DNA of 64,000 nucleotides from Auraticoccus monumenti (GTDB taxonomy: Bacteria > Actinomycetota > Actinomycetes > Propionibacteriales > Propionibacteriaceae), in assembly GCF_900101785.1 (NCBI RefSeq), contig NZ_LT629688.1, positions 3,162,001 through 3,226,000 of the forward strand, in the 5' to 3' direction. The notes under the pieces were generated by a model that worked only from the letters and a program-made list of their open reading frames with translations, had not been told where the DNA came from and made no database searches. Shown here piece after piece: positions 1 through 8,797 of the stretch (within the stretch, counting starts at the first letter, position 1; each line of letters starts with the position of its first letter). The translations under genes were made by a program, and so were the position numbers.

Positions 1-1
1 C

Positions 2-859
2 ATCGACTGGCAGCCCTTCTTCAACGCATGGGAGATGAAGGGCCGCTTCCCCGACATCCTGCACTCCCCGGCCACCGGCGAGGCCGCCCGGCGGCTCTAC
101 GAGGACGCCCAGGTGATGCTGGAGACGATGGTCGCGGAGAAGTGGATCACCGCCCGCGGGGTGTTCGGGCTCTTCCCGGCCAACCGGGTGGGGGACGACA
201 CCGAGATCTACACCGACTCCAGCCGCACCGAGGTGCGCACCGTGCTGCACCACCTGCGCCAGCAGGGTGACCACCGCGAGGGGGTGCCGAACCGGTCCCT
301 GGCCGACTACGTGGCCCCGGCCGACACCGGTCTGGCCGACCACGTCGGTGCCTTCGCGGTGACGGCCGGGATCGGGGTGCCCGAGCGCGTGACAGCCTTC
401 AAGGAGGCGCTGGACGACTACTCCGCCATCCTGCTGGAGTCGCTGGCCGACCGGCTGGCGGAGGCTTTCGCCGAACGCCTGCACCAGCGGGTCCGGACCG
501 AGTTCTGGGGCCATGTCGAGACCGAGCAGCTGAGCAACGAGGACCTGATCGCGGAGAAGTACTCCGGGATCAGGCCGGCTCCCGGCTACCCGGCCTGCCC
601 GGAGCACACCGAGAAGGAGACCCTGTGGGAGCTCCTCGACGTGGCCGCCAGCACCGGCATCGAGCTGACCGAGTCGATGGCCATGTGGCCCGGTGCCTCG
701 GTGTCGGGGTGGTACTTCTCCCACCCGCAGGCCCAGTACTTCGTCGTGGGCCGGCTCGGCCAGGACCAGGTCGCCGACTACGCCCGCCGCAAGGGCTGGA
801 CGCAGACCCAGGCCGAGAAGTGGCTGTCGGCCAACCTCGGCTACGACCCGGAGGACTGA
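2..859 (+). CDS. metH: Cobalamin-dependent methionine synthase, C-terminal fragment
   Basis: The reading frame is open from the first bases of the window, so only the last 285 residues of this very large enzyme are present. They match the C-terminal reactivation (AdoMet-binding) domain: it begins IDWQPFFNAWEMKG, with conserved ADTGLADHVGAFAVTAG and the near-terminal ESMAMWPGASVSGWYFSHP block. The full protein methylates homocysteine with methyl-tetrahydrofolate through cobalamin; this domain reductively remethylates oxidised cob(II)alamin. metX and metW at 55.5-57.3 kb belong to the same pathway. Truncation is due to the window edge, not gene decay. Confidence 0.95.
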   Translation: MDWQPFFNAWEMKGRFPDILHSPATGEAARRLYEDAQVMLETMVAEKWITARGVFGLFPANRVGDDTEIYTDSSRTEVRTVLHHLRQQGDHREGVPNRSLADYVAPADTGLADHVGAFAVTAGIGVPERVTAFKEALDDYSAILLESLADRLAEAFAERLHQRVRTEFWGHVETEQLSNEDLIAEKYSGIRPAPGYPACPEHTEKETLWELLDVAASTGIELTESMAMWPGASVSGWYFSHPQAQYFVVGRLGQDQVADYARRKGWTQTQAEKWLSANLGYDPED

Positions 860-909
860 CCGGTCGAGCGCACCGGCACCTTGCTCTTCTCTGCCAGGAT
901 GGGGACGCC

Positions 910-1674
910 ATGACTGCTGAAGCCGAGACCCTGCCCGCCGCCACCACCGGGTCGAGCGGCCCGCAGCCGACGACCGAGCGCCCCGCCGCGGTGCTGTGGG
1001 ACTTCGACGGCACCCTGGTGGACTCCGAGCCGCTGTGGATGCGGGCCCAGCACGACCTGATCCCGCAGTGGGGCGGGGAGTGGTCCGACGAGCACGCCCA
1101 CCAGCTGGTCGGCAACTCCCTGATCACCTCCGGGGAGTACATCGTCCGGGTGCTGGGTCGCGACGACATGACGCCGGAGTTCGTGGTCGACGCACTGGTC
1201 GAGCGGGTGGTCGCCGCCCTGCGCGCCGGCGAGATCGAGTGGCGTCCCGGGGCGCGCGAGCTGCTGGAGGAGCTGCACGCCGCGGGCGTCCCCTGCGCCC
1301 TGGTCTCGGCCTCCTACCGCCGTCTCCTCGACGCCGTGCTCGAGGTGCTCCCCGAGGGGACCTTCGCCACCGTGGTCGCCGGGGACGACGTCCGTCACGG
1401 CAAGCCGCACCCGGAGCCCTACCTGACCGCCTGCACCCGGCTGGGCGTGCGGCCGGAGGAGACCGTGGTGCTGGAGGACTCCATCCCCGGCTGCGCGTCG
1501 GGGAGTGCCGCCGGGGCGGTGGTGCTGGGCATCCACAACATGGTCGACCTCCCGACCGGGCCCCGCCGGGTCCTGCTGGACACCCTGCACGGCGTCGGCG
1601 TGCCGGAGCTCAGCGCGCACTACACCAGCGCCCGCGGCGAGACGGGCCCGGACGTCCCGGGCGGGCCGGTGTGA
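910..1674 (+). CDS. HAD-superfamily phosphatase (beta-phosphoglucomutase/DOG-phosphatase-like)
   Basis: 254 residues. HAD motif I DFDGTLVDSE lies at residues 31-40 (nucleophile D31, acid D33). Motif II lies in ALVSASYR, motif III is the lysine in GKPHPEPYL, and motif IV is VVLEDSIPGCASG. The arrangement with a small helical cap between motifs I and II is that of subfamily I phosphatases acting on sugar phosphates or similar small molecules; the substrate cannot be read from sequence. The ATG follows metH by about 50 bp, so the two may be co-transcribed. The stop overlaps the next gene's GTG (GTGA), indicating translational coupling. The first ~27 residues are low-complexity and may be dispensable. 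Confidence 0.9.
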   Translation: MTAEAETLPAATTGSSGPQPTTERPAAVLWDFDGTLVDSEPLWMRAQHDLIPQWGGEWSDEHAHQLVGNSLITSGEYIVRVLGRDDMTPEFVVDALVERVVAALRAGEIEWRPGARELLEELHAAGVPCALVSASYRRLLDAVLEVLPEGTFATVVAGDDVRHGKPHPEPYLTACTRLGVRPEETVVLEDSIPGCASGSAAGAVVLGIHNMVDLPTGPRRVLLDTLHGVGVPELSAHYTSARGETGPDVPGGPV

Positions 1675-3182
1675 GCGGCCTGCGTCGCCTGCTGGGCACC
1701 GTCTGCCTGCTGGTGGCCGCCGTGCTGTTGGCCGGGTGCACCGAGGCGCCGCTCCCGGACCCGGTGGACCCGAGCAGCCCGAGCCCCTCGCCCCGGCCCT
1801 ACCTGACCATCGGCACCACCGACGTGATCACCCAGCCCGACCCGGCCGGGATCACCACCCAGGCCTCGAGCGCGATGGCGTTCAACGTCTTCCAGCGACT
1901 GATGACCGTGCCGCCCACCGTGGGCGACGAGGAGGTCTTCCCCAAGCCGGAGGCCGCCCAGGAGTGCCAGGTCGAGAGCGTGACCGTCTACCTGTGCATC
2001 CTGAACCCGGGGATGACCTTCCACAACGGCCACGCCCTGACCTCTAGCGACGTCAAGTTCTCCATCGAGCGTGCGCTCCGTCTCGACGTCGAGGGCACCG
2101 GAGTCTCCGGGCTGGAGGTGCTGCGCCGGATCGAGACCCCGGACGACCTCACCATCCGCTTCGAGCTCAACCGGCCCGACAACCGCTTCAACTTCGCACT
2201 GGCCAGCCCGGTCGCCTCGATCGTCGACGAGGAGGTCTACGATCCCGACCGGCTCCGCGGTGCCGACCTCAGCGTGGCCGGGTCCGGCCCGTACCGGGTC
2301 AGCCAGCTGGGGGAGGAGCAGGTCCGCTTCGACCGCTTCGCCAAGTACATCGGCCCCACCGCCGGGCTGCAGCAGACGCTCCTGCTGCAGTCCTTCCCCG
2401 ACTCCGGCAGCCTCGAGCAGGCCATGACCGAGCAGCGCGTCGACGCGGTCTGGCGCGGGCTGGGTTCCGCGGCGGTCACCCGGATGGTGGCCCAGATCGC
2501 CGCCTCACCGCAGCAGCGCACCGAGGCCGGTTTCGCCGAGCAGCGGGTGCCCGGCGCCCGCGTCCACCGGCTGCACTGGTCGCCGGACTCACCGCTGCGG
2601 CCCGACGCCGCTCTGCGGGACGCGGTGAACGTGGCGCTGCAGGGGGACCGGACGCTGGACAGCATCGTGCCGCCCACCGTCGCGGGTTACGTCCCCTCCT
2701 TCGACGTGGGCGGCCAGGCCACGCCGCAGGAGCGGCCCGGGCGCAGCAACCTGGTCCTCAGCTACGACTCCACCGTCCCCGACGGGGGCGACCTGGCCAA
2801 CGTGGTGCGCTCGCGGATCGAGGCTGCCGGGGACATGTCGGTGCGGGTCGCCCCGGACGCCGCCGAGGCCGATCTCTTCCTCGTCGACGAGAAGGCCTGG
2901 ACCCCGACCGCGGAGGCCTGGCTGCAGGCCTACGTCAACTCACCGGCGGTGGGGAGCACCGTCCGCGTGCAGGAGCTGATGGACCGCTACCGCGCCGAGA
3001 CCGATCCGGTCATCATCGAGGGGCTGCTCTCGGAGCTGCAGAAGCAGGCCGGGGCCGACGCCGTGCTGCTGCCGCTGGACCAGTCCGACGAACCGATCTA
3101 CCTGGCCGAGGGCACGAGCTGGACCCCCGGCTCGTTCGGGCCCGGCTGGCAGCTGGGTCTGTGGGGCATCACCCGCGCCTGA
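1671..3182 (+). CDS. ABC-transporter solute-binding lipoprotein (family 5, peptide/nickel type)
   Basis: 503 residues. The N-terminus has a signal peptide with lipobox LLAGC around residues 18-22, so it should be acylated and anchored outside the membrane. The body matches family 5 extracellular binding proteins: FNVFQRLMTV, MTFHNGHALTSSDVKFSIERAL and GSGPYRV are characteristic. The family captures oligopeptides, nickel or similar ligands for an ABC importer. No permease or ATPase genes are beside it, so it either works with distant components or has another role. The GTG start overlaps the previous stop by 4 bp. A GC-rich hairpin follows at 3322-3342. Confidence 0.88.
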   Translation: MSGLRRLLGTVCLLVAAVLLAGCTEAPLPDPVDPSSPSPSPRPYLTIGTTDVITQPDPAGITTQASSAMAFNVFQRLMTVPPTVGDEEVFPKPEAAQECQVESVTVYLCILNPGMTFHNGHALTSSDVKFSIERALRLDVEGTGVSGLEVLRRIETPDDLTIRFELNRPDNRFNFALASPVASIVDEEVYDPDRLRGADLSVAGSGPYRVSQLGEEQVRFDRFAKYIGPTAGLQQTLLLQSFPDSGSLEQAMTEQRVDAVWRGLGSAAVTRMVAQIAASPQQRTEAGFAEQRVPGARVHRLHWSPDSPLRPDAALRDAVNVALQGDRTLDSIVPPTVAGYVPSFDVGGQATPQERPGRSNLVLSYDSTVPDGGDLANVVRSRIEAAGDMSVRVAPDAAEADLFLVDEKAWTPTAEAWLQAYVNSPAVGSTVRVQELMDRYRAETDPVIIEGLLSELQKQAGADAVLLPLDQSDEPIYLAEGTSWTPGSFGPGWQLGLWGITRA

Positions 3183-3321
3183 CCCCGGGCACCCGTGAGC
3201 ACGTCGCCCGCGAACGCCGTGACCGGCCGCAGCGAGGGGCCGCGGCTGGCCGGGAGCTCGCCACCACCGACACCCGACACCTGACCCGCTGCACCACCTG
3301 AACCGACGGCACCACCTGAAG

Positions 3322-3342
3322 GCCCCGCGCTCGTCGCGGGGC
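3322..3342 (+). terminator. GC-rich hairpin, likely terminator
   Basis: Perfect 8-bp stem GCCCCGCG / CGCGGGGC with a 5-nt loop, 140 bp downstream of the lipoprotein gene and 20 bp before trmI. There is no T-tract, as is usual for high-GC actinobacteria. It could equally shape the trmI leader. Confidence 0.5.
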
Positions 3343-3362
3343 TCCACCATCCGGAAGGATCC

Positions 3363-4307
3363 TTGACCGTGAGCGAACCCCCCACCGACCTGTCCGGCGT
3401 ACGCACCGGCCCGCTGCGAGCCGGGGAGCGGATCACCCTGAGCGACCCGAAGGGCCGCCGGAACTCGGTGGTGCTGGAGCCGGGGAAGTCCTTCCACACC
3501 ACCAAGGGCGGCATCAGCCACGACGAGCTGATCGGCGGGCCGGAGGGCGTGGTGGTCCGCTCGGTCGGCGGGACCGAGTTCCTGGCCATGCGCCCGCTGC
3601 TCAACGAGTTCAGCGTGACCATGCCGCGCGGTGCCGCGGTGGTCTACCCCAAGGACGCCGCCCAGATCGTGGTGGCCGCCGACATCTTCCCCGGCGCCCG
3701 CGTGGTCGAGGCCGGCGTGGGCTCCGGCGCGCTGTCGCTGTACCTGCTGCGCGCCGTCGGACCGACCGGCCGGCTCTGGTCCTACGAGCGCCGCGAGGAC
3801 TTCGCCACCATCGCCCAGCGCAACGTGACCGGTTTCCTGGGCGGGGACCACCCGGCCTGGGAGGTGCGGGTGGGTGACCTGGTGCAGACCCTCGGCCCGG
3901 AGCCGGTCGACCGCGTGGTGCTCGACATGCTGGCCCCCTGGGAGTGCGTCGAGGCGGTCGCCGGGGTGCTGGAGCCGGGCGGGGTGGTCTGCTGCTACGT
4001 GGCCACCACCACCCAGCTCGGCCGCACCGTCGACACCTTCCGCGCCCACGGCTCCTTCACCGAGCCCGAGGCCACCGAGACCACGGTGCGCGGCTGGCAC
4101 GCCGAGGGGCTGGCCATCCGGCCCGCGCACGCCAGCACCGGCCACACCGGCTTCCTGGTCACCACCCGCCGTCTCGCCCCCGGCGTGCAGGCCCCGCAGC
4201 GCAAACGGCGACCCGCGGCGGGGGCCTACGGCGCGGACTACACCGGCCCGCGTCCCCGCAACATCGCCCCGCACCCGGCCGACGCCGACCCCGAGCCCGC
4301 CGGCTGA
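3363..4307 (+). CDS. trmI: tRNA (adenine-58-N1)-methyltransferase
   Basis: 314 residues from TTG; a GTG two codons later is an alternative. The N-terminal beta domain has GERITLSDPKGRR. The Rossmann-fold SAM site is VVEAGVGSGALSLYLLRAVG from about residue 114, followed by YERREDFATIAQRNV and a VVLDMLAPWE motif typical of bacterial TrmI. It makes m1A58 in the T-loop of tRNAs and acts as a tetramer. In actinobacteria trmI is commonly the gene before the proteasomal ATPase, as here. The C-terminal ~40 residues are basic then Pro-rich, probably disordered. Confidence 0.92.
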   Translation: MTVSEPPTDLSGVRTGPLRAGERITLSDPKGRRNSVVLEPGKSFHTTKGGISHDELIGGPEGVVVRSVGGTEFLAMRPLLNEFSVTMPRGAAVVYPKDAAQIVVAADIFPGARVVEAGVGSGALSLYLLRAVGPTGRLWSYERREDFATIAQRNVTGFLGGDHPAWEVRVGDLVQTLGPEPVDRVVLDMLAPWECVEAVAGVLEPGGVVCCYVATTTQLGRTVDTFRAHGSFTEPEATETTVRGWHAEGLAIRPAHASTGHTGFLVTTRRLAPGVQAPQRKRRPAAGAYGADYTGPRPRNIAPHPADADPEPAG

Positions 4308-4395
4308 TCCCGGCGGCATCGGCGGCCCGGGACGGTGAGCCCTCCCGGGCCTCGCCGCCCCGGTTCTGTCGGTGCCGCGGAGTAGCGTTGCGGAC

Positions 4396-6183
4396 ATGGC
4401 AGAGGATCAGGGCCCCGGCCCGTCGGGTGTCGGGGACGGCACGCACGAGGCCAACACGCTGGCGGCACGGGTGTACCGCCTGACCGACGAGGTCGACGAG
4501 CTGCGGCGCCAGGTGGCCCGTCACCCGCGCGACCTCGAGCTGGCCGAGCGCCGGCTCGCGCAGGCACGCAGCGACGCCGCCGCCCAGGCCCGCCAGAACG
4601 AGCGGCTGGTCAGCGCCCTCGGTGACGCCCGCACACGGCTGGTCGAGCTGCGCTCGGAGGTCGAGGCGCTGGGGGAGCCGCCGAGCTCCTTCGGGGTGGT
4701 GCTGGAGGTGCTGGAGGGCGAGCGGACCCTGGTCGACGTCTCCACCGGCGGCCGCCGGCTGCGGGTCGCGCTCAGCCCGGAGGTCGTGGCCGAGCGGCTG
4801 CGCCCGGGCACCGGCGTGCTGCTCAACGAGAGCATGGTGGTGACGGGCACCACCACCGCCGACGAGTCCGGTGAGGTGGTGCGGCTCAAGGACGTCCTCC
4901 CCGACGGTCTGCGGGCGGTGGTGGTGGCCCGCGGGGACGAGGAGGACGTCGTCCTGCTCGGGGAGCGGCTGCGTCAGCAGCGGCCCAGCCCCGGTGACTC
5001 GCTGCTGGTGGACCGGCGGGCCGCGGTGGCCCTGGAGCGGGTGCCCAAGCTCGACATGGAGGACCTCGTCCTGGAGGAGGTCCCCGACATCGACTACTCC
5101 AGCATCGGCGGGCTCGGCCCCCAGATCGAGCAGATCCGCGACGCCGTCGAGCTGCCCTTCCTGCACCGGCACCTGTTCACCGAGTACGACCTGGAGCCCC
5201 CGAAGGGGATCCTGCTCTACGGCCCGCCCGGCTGCGGCAAGACCATGATCGCCAAGGCGGTGGCCAACTCGCTGGCCCGCAAGGTGCAGGAGGCGGCCGC
5301 CGAGCGCGGCGAGGAGGTCACCCGCCAGCACTCCTTCTTCCTCAACGTCAAGGGCCCGGAGCTGCTGAACAAGTACGTCGGGGAGACCGAGCGCCACATC
5401 CGGCTGATCTTCGCCCGCGCCCGGGAGAAGGCCTCGGACGGGATGCCGGTGGTGATCTTCTTCGACGAGATGGAGTCGCTGTTCCGCACCCGCGGGACCG
5501 GGGTCTCGTCCGACGTGGAGAACACCATCGTGCCCCAGCTCCTCAGCGAGATCGACGGCGTGGAGCAGCTGGCCAACGTGATCGTGATCGGTGCCTCCAA
5601 CCGCGAGGACATGATCGACCCGGCGATCCTGCGCCCCGGCCGGCTGGACGTGAAGATCAAGGTCGAGCGACCCGACGCCGAGGCCGCGCGGGAGATCTTC
5701 GCCCGCTACCTCACCGCCACCCTGCCGCTGCACGCCGACGACCTCGCCGAGTTCGGCGGGGACGGCGCCCGCTGCCGGCAGGCCATGATCGACCGCACGG
5801 TGCAGCAGATCTACAACGAGGACGCGGAGAACCAGTTCCTCGAGGTGACCTACGCCGGCGGTGACAAGGAGACCCTGTACTTCAAGGACTTCACCTCCGG
5901 GGCGATGGTGCAGAACATCGTCGGACGGGCGAAGAAGCTGGCCATCAAGGAGCAGCTGGCCACCGGCGTCGGGGGCATCCGGATCGGGCACCTGCTGCAG
6001 TCCTGCACCGACGAGTTCGCCGAGAACGAGGACCTGCCCAACACCACCAACCCCGACGACTGGGCGCGGATCTCGGGCAAGAAGGGGGAGCGGATCGTCT
6101 ACATCCGCACCCTGATCAACCGCAAGGAGCCCGGTCAGTCCCGCTCGATCGACACCGTCACCAACACCGGCCAGTACCTCTGA
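4396..6183 (+). CDS. arc: Proteasome-associated AAA ATPase (ARC/Mpa)
   Basis: 595 residues. The N-terminal coiled coil (about 10-75) binds Pup on substrates; OB-fold domains follow. The AAA module has Walker A GPPGCGKT at 276-283 and Walker B VVIFFDE with D357/E358. The extreme C-terminus is GQYL, the docking tail that inserts into 20S alpha-ring pockets. It forms a hexamer that unfolds pupylated proteins and feeds them to PrcBA. A -10-like TAGCGT at 4383-4388 sits 7 nt before the ATG, so the mRNA is probably leaderless. Unusually, the next genes are not dop-pup-prcBA, which resume 5 kb downstream. Confidence 0.97.
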   Translation: MAEDQGPGPSGVGDGTHEANTLAARVYRLTDEVDELRRQVARHPRDLELAERRLAQARSDAAAQARQNERLVSALGDARTRLVELRSEVEALGEPPSSFGVVLEVLEGERTLVDVSTGGRRLRVALSPEVVAERLRPGTGVLLNESMVVTGTTTADESGEVVRLKDVLPDGLRAVVVARGDEEDVVLLGERLRQQRPSPGDSLLVDRRAAVALERVPKLDMEDLVLEEVPDIDYSSIGGLGPQIEQIRDAVELPFLHRHLFTEYDLEPPKGILLYGPPGCGKTMIAKAVANSLARKVQEAAAERGEEVTRQHSFFLNVKGPELLNKYVGETERHIRLIFARAREKASDGMPVVIFFDEMESLFRTRGTGVSSDVENTIVPQLLSEIDGVEQLANVIVIGASNREDMIDPAILRPGRLDVKIKVERPDAEAAREIFARYLTATLPLHADDLAEFGGDGARCRQAMIDRTVQQIYNEDAENQFLEVTYAGGDKETLYFKDFTSGAMVQNIVGRAKKLAIKEQLATGVGGIRIGHLLQSCTDEFAENEDLPNTTNPDDWARISGKKGERIVYIRTLINRKEPGQSRSIDTVTNTGQYL

Positions 6184-6197
6184 GGGCGGCGGCCGAG

Positions 6198-6725
6198 GTG
6201 GCTCGCCTGTTCCTGCTGGTCGGGCTCCCCGGCGCCGGCAAGACCACCGAGGCCCGACGGCTCGCGGCCGAGCACCGGGCGCTCCGGCTCACCCCCGACG
6301 CATGGATGATCCCGCTCTTCGGTGAGTCCGACGCCGGGGGCAAGCGCGACGTGCTGGAGGGCCGGCTGATCGCCCTGGCCCTCGACGCGCTGGCCGTCGG
6401 CGTCGACGTGGTGCTCGACCTCGGGCTCTGGAGCCGGGACGAGCGCTCCGCCCTGCGCTGGCTCGCCGCCTCCCGCGGCGCGTCCTGCGAGGTCGTCCAC
6501 CTTCCCGTGTCCCGCGACGTCCAGCTGCAGCGCATCCGCGACCGGTGGGCCCGCACGCCCGAGGAGACCTACCCGATCAGCGAGGCCGAGCTCGACCGCT
6601 GGCGGGAGCAGCTCGAGCCGCCCGACACCGACGAGCTCACCGGCGGCGCCGTCCCGGAGCCGCCGCCGGGTTGGGCCGACTGGGCGGCCTGGGCGGCGGA
6701 GCGGTGGCCGTCCTCGGACCGGTGA
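6198..6725 (+). CDS. P-loop ATPase/kinase of the AAA_33 type
   Basis: 175 residues from GTG, 14 bp after arc. Walker A GLPGAGKT is at residues 9-16. The rest (VVLDLGLWSRDERSALRWLAASRG, then a HLPVSRD and QRIRDRW lid region) resembles small predicted kinases that phosphorylate small molecules or RNA ends. The tail is Trp/Pro-rich. The substrate is unknown. Closeness to arc suggests shared transcription, but no functional link to the proteasome is established. Confidence 0.8.
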   Translation: MARLFLLVGLPGAGKTTEARRLAAEHRALRLTPDAWMIPLFGESDAGGKRDVLEGRLIALALDALAVGVDVVLDLGLWSRDERSALRWLAASRGASCEVVHLPVSRDVQLQRIRDRWARTPEETYPISEAELDRWREQLEPPDTDELTGGAVPEPPPGWADWAAWAAERWPSSDR

Positions 6726-6787
6726 GCTCAGCGGTGTCACGACCTGGCGTCCGGCGGGTCGGGGACCGCACCCGGTGGCCGGACCGC

Positions 6788-7363
6788 TCAGACCTGGATG
6801 CCCTGCAGGGCCAGGGCCATCAGACGTCCGGCGCTGCCGGGGTCGTGCTGGCAGGCGTGGGAGATGCCGTCCGCGAGCCCCAGCAGGTCGTCCACGGGCA
6901 GCGGACGGACCGTGCCCGCGGCGACGGCGTCGTGAAGCAGTCGCTCGCCGGCCTGGCGGAGCATGGTGTGGCACGTCTGCAGGGAGCCGGCGGAGGTGGT
7001 GCGCGAGGCCAGCAGGGTGTCGGCCAGGCCCCGGGTGCTGGCGGCGTAGTCGGCGAGCTCCGCGAGCCACCGGCTCAGGGCCTCCTCCGGTGGCAGCTGC
7101 GCGGCCAGCTCGTCGGCGCGGTCGCACAGGGCCCGGACCCGGTCGGAGAACACGGCCTCCAGCAGGAGGGTGCGTGACGGGAAGTGCCGGTGCAGGGTCG
7201 CCGACCCCACCCCCGCCTCACGGGCGACGAGCTCCAGGGACGCCGAGGCGCCGTCGCGGGCGACCACGGCGACCGCGGCTCCGAGGATGCGGTCACGGTT
7301 GCGCAGCCTGTCCGCACGGGGTGCCCGACCAGGTCCGGGGGTCTCTCCGCCCGCAGTCGCCAC
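6788..7363 (-). CDS. TetR-family transcriptional regulator
   Basis: 191 residues from GTG. The N-terminal helix-turn-helix DRILGAAVAVVARDGASASL plus EAGVGSATLHRHFPSRTLLL is the standard TetR DNA-binding domain; the C-terminal ligand domain is divergent. It lies 68 bp downstream of the alcohol dehydrogenase on the same strand, so it probably forms a small self-regulated unit with it. The effector cannot be inferred. Confidence 0.88.
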   Translation of the reverse strand: MATAGGETPGPGRAPRADRLRNRDRILGAAVAVVARDGASASLELVAREAGVGSATLHRHFPSRTLLLEAVFSDRVRALCDRADELAAQLPPEEALSRWLAELADYAASTRGLADTLLASRTTSAGSLQTCHTMLRQAGERLLHDAVAAGTVRPLPVDDLLGLADGISHACQHDPGSAGRLMALALQGIQV

Positions 7364-7431
7364 GTCCCCTCCCGCTCCTCGCCGTCGACTCGTTCCGGAT
7401 CCTCATCGTGCCGCAGGGCCTCCGCGGCGGA

Positions 7432-8415
7432 TCAGCGGGTGGCGCCGGGACCCATGGCGATGACGACCTTGCCCCGCACCCCGCCCGACCGCAGCCGCTC
7501 GAAGGCGGCCGCGGTCGCCTGGAGCGGGACCTCGGAGTCGACGGTGGGCTGCAGCACCCCGCTCTCGACCAGACGGGTCAGCCGGGTCAGCTGGGCCTGG
7601 GAGGGGTCGTTGCTGAACGACGGCACCCGGCCCCGGGTGCGCAGGTTGGCCCAGCCCATGGCGACGAGGGTCCGCAGCGGGGAGCCGGGGTCCAGCGCGA
7701 GGGGCAGCAGCCGCCCACCCGGCGCCAGCCGGCGCAGGTACCCGTCCAGGTCGGTGCCCACGAGGTCGAGGACCACGTCGAAGGTGCCCAGGGCGTCCGC
7801 GTCGGTGGCCAGGTAGTCGACGACCTCGTCCGCGCCCAGACCGCGGACCCAGTCGAGGTTGGCGCGGGACGCCAGACCGGTGACGTGCGCCCCCATCGAC
7901 CGGCCGAGCTGCACCGCGACGGCTCCCACGCCGCCGCTGGCACCCCGCACCAGCAGCCGCTCGCCCGGACGCAGTCGCGCCTTGTCCTGCAACGCCGTCA
8001 GCACCGTCGTCCCCGCCGCCGGCAACGACGCGGCGAGGACGAGATCCAGGTCCCTGGGTGCCGGGGCCACCCGCGAGTGGGGGACGGTGACGTACTCGGC
8101 GATGCTGCCGAAGGTGCGGTGCGGCACCAGACCCCACACCGCGTCGCCCACCCGGCGCGTGCCGACGCCGGACCCGACCGCGCTGACCGTGCCGGCGAAG
8201 TCGACGCCCACCCCGGCCGGGAAGCGGGTGCGCAGCAGCCGACGCAGCCGTCCGGCCATGATGGCCGGCTCACCCCCACCGGCGCCGGCACCGCTGACGC
8301 GCACCTGCACCTCACCCGCACCCGGAGCGACCCGAGGCACCTCGTCCACCTGCAGGACGTCGGTGGGGTCGCCGTAGCGGTGGTAGCGAGCTGCCTGCAT
8401 CGTGCTGGCCGTCAT
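7432..8415 (-). CDS. Zinc-independent NADPH:quinone oxidoreductase / MDR alcohol dehydrogenase
   Basis: 327 residues from the ATG at 8415; an upstream in-frame start at 8460 would add 15 residues lacking family similarity. It is a medium-chain dehydrogenase/reductase: GroES-like N-terminal half (GVDFAGTVSAVGSGV), then the nucleotide-binding turn RGASGGVGAVAVQLG. The catalytic zinc cysteines of true alcohol dehydrogenases are absent, so quinone or enone reduction is more likely. It is probably co-transcribed with the downstream TetR gene. Confidence 0.88.
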   Translation of the reverse strand: MTASTMQAARYHRYGDPTDVLQVDEVPRVAPGAGEVQVRVSGAGAGGGEPAIMAGRLRRLLRTRFPAGVGVDFAGTVSAVGSGVGTRRVGDAVWGLVPHRTFGSIAEYVTVPHSRVAPAPRDLDLVLAASLPAAGTTVLTALQDKARLRPGERLLVRGASGGVGAVAVQLGRSMGAHVTGLASRANLDWVRGLGADEVVDYLATDADALGTFDVVLDLVGTDLDGYLRRLAPGGRLLPLALDPGSPLRTLVAMGWANLRTRGRVPSFSNDPSQAQLTRLTRLVESGVLQPTVDSEVPLQATAAAFERLRSGGVRGKVVIAMGPGATR

Positions 8416-8678
8416 CGGGAGTCCTCTCGGCGAGGTGGAGAGCGCCCCCACTTCCACCACGATACGGGGTGGCCCTCCACTTCGTCACCAGACCGCCTGG
8501 AGGCGGTGCAGGAGCCCACAGCCGGTCGACGGACGGCGTACGTCCGCCGATATCAGGGCGCCGGACGCCCTCGCTCATCCCGCCGCGCTCCTGGCGACGA
8601 TCACGGACAGGACGCCGAGCAACGGGCCGCGTCGGGGAAGCGGTCTGCTTGTCCGCGGCGCCCAGGCCCAGGACGGGC

Positions 8679-8704
8679 TGGTTGGTTGGTTGGTTGGTTG
8701 GTTG
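8679..8704 (+). repeat. Tetranucleotide repeat (GGTT)6
   Basis: About 26 bp of uninterrupted GGTT/TTGG units in the intergenic space between the oxidoreductase start and the antiporter stop. Six GG pairs with TT spacers could form a two-layer G-quadruplex on the + strand. Copy number at such tracts is prone to slippage. It lies outside any coding region, so no effect on a protein is expected. Confidence 0.9.
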
Positions 8705-8797
8705 TGAGCCTTGCCCGGACGTGTGTACCGGCTCGACCAGCGGGGCTGCCGGATGCGGCCCACCGCGACGACGGTGCCGGAGACGGGTAGGGGAGGC

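Noticed and set aside
4159-5991. Long minus-strand open frame opposite arc
   Set aside because: Composition mirrors the coding strand of arc (GC-rich third positions), low-complexity His/Gly/Leu product, no domain; a shadow. The same applies to other long opposite frames such as 16434-17744 and 11084-12640.
8660-8710. CRISPR array or telomere-like sequence
   Set aside because: Only a 4-bp unit without spacers; no cas genes in the window.
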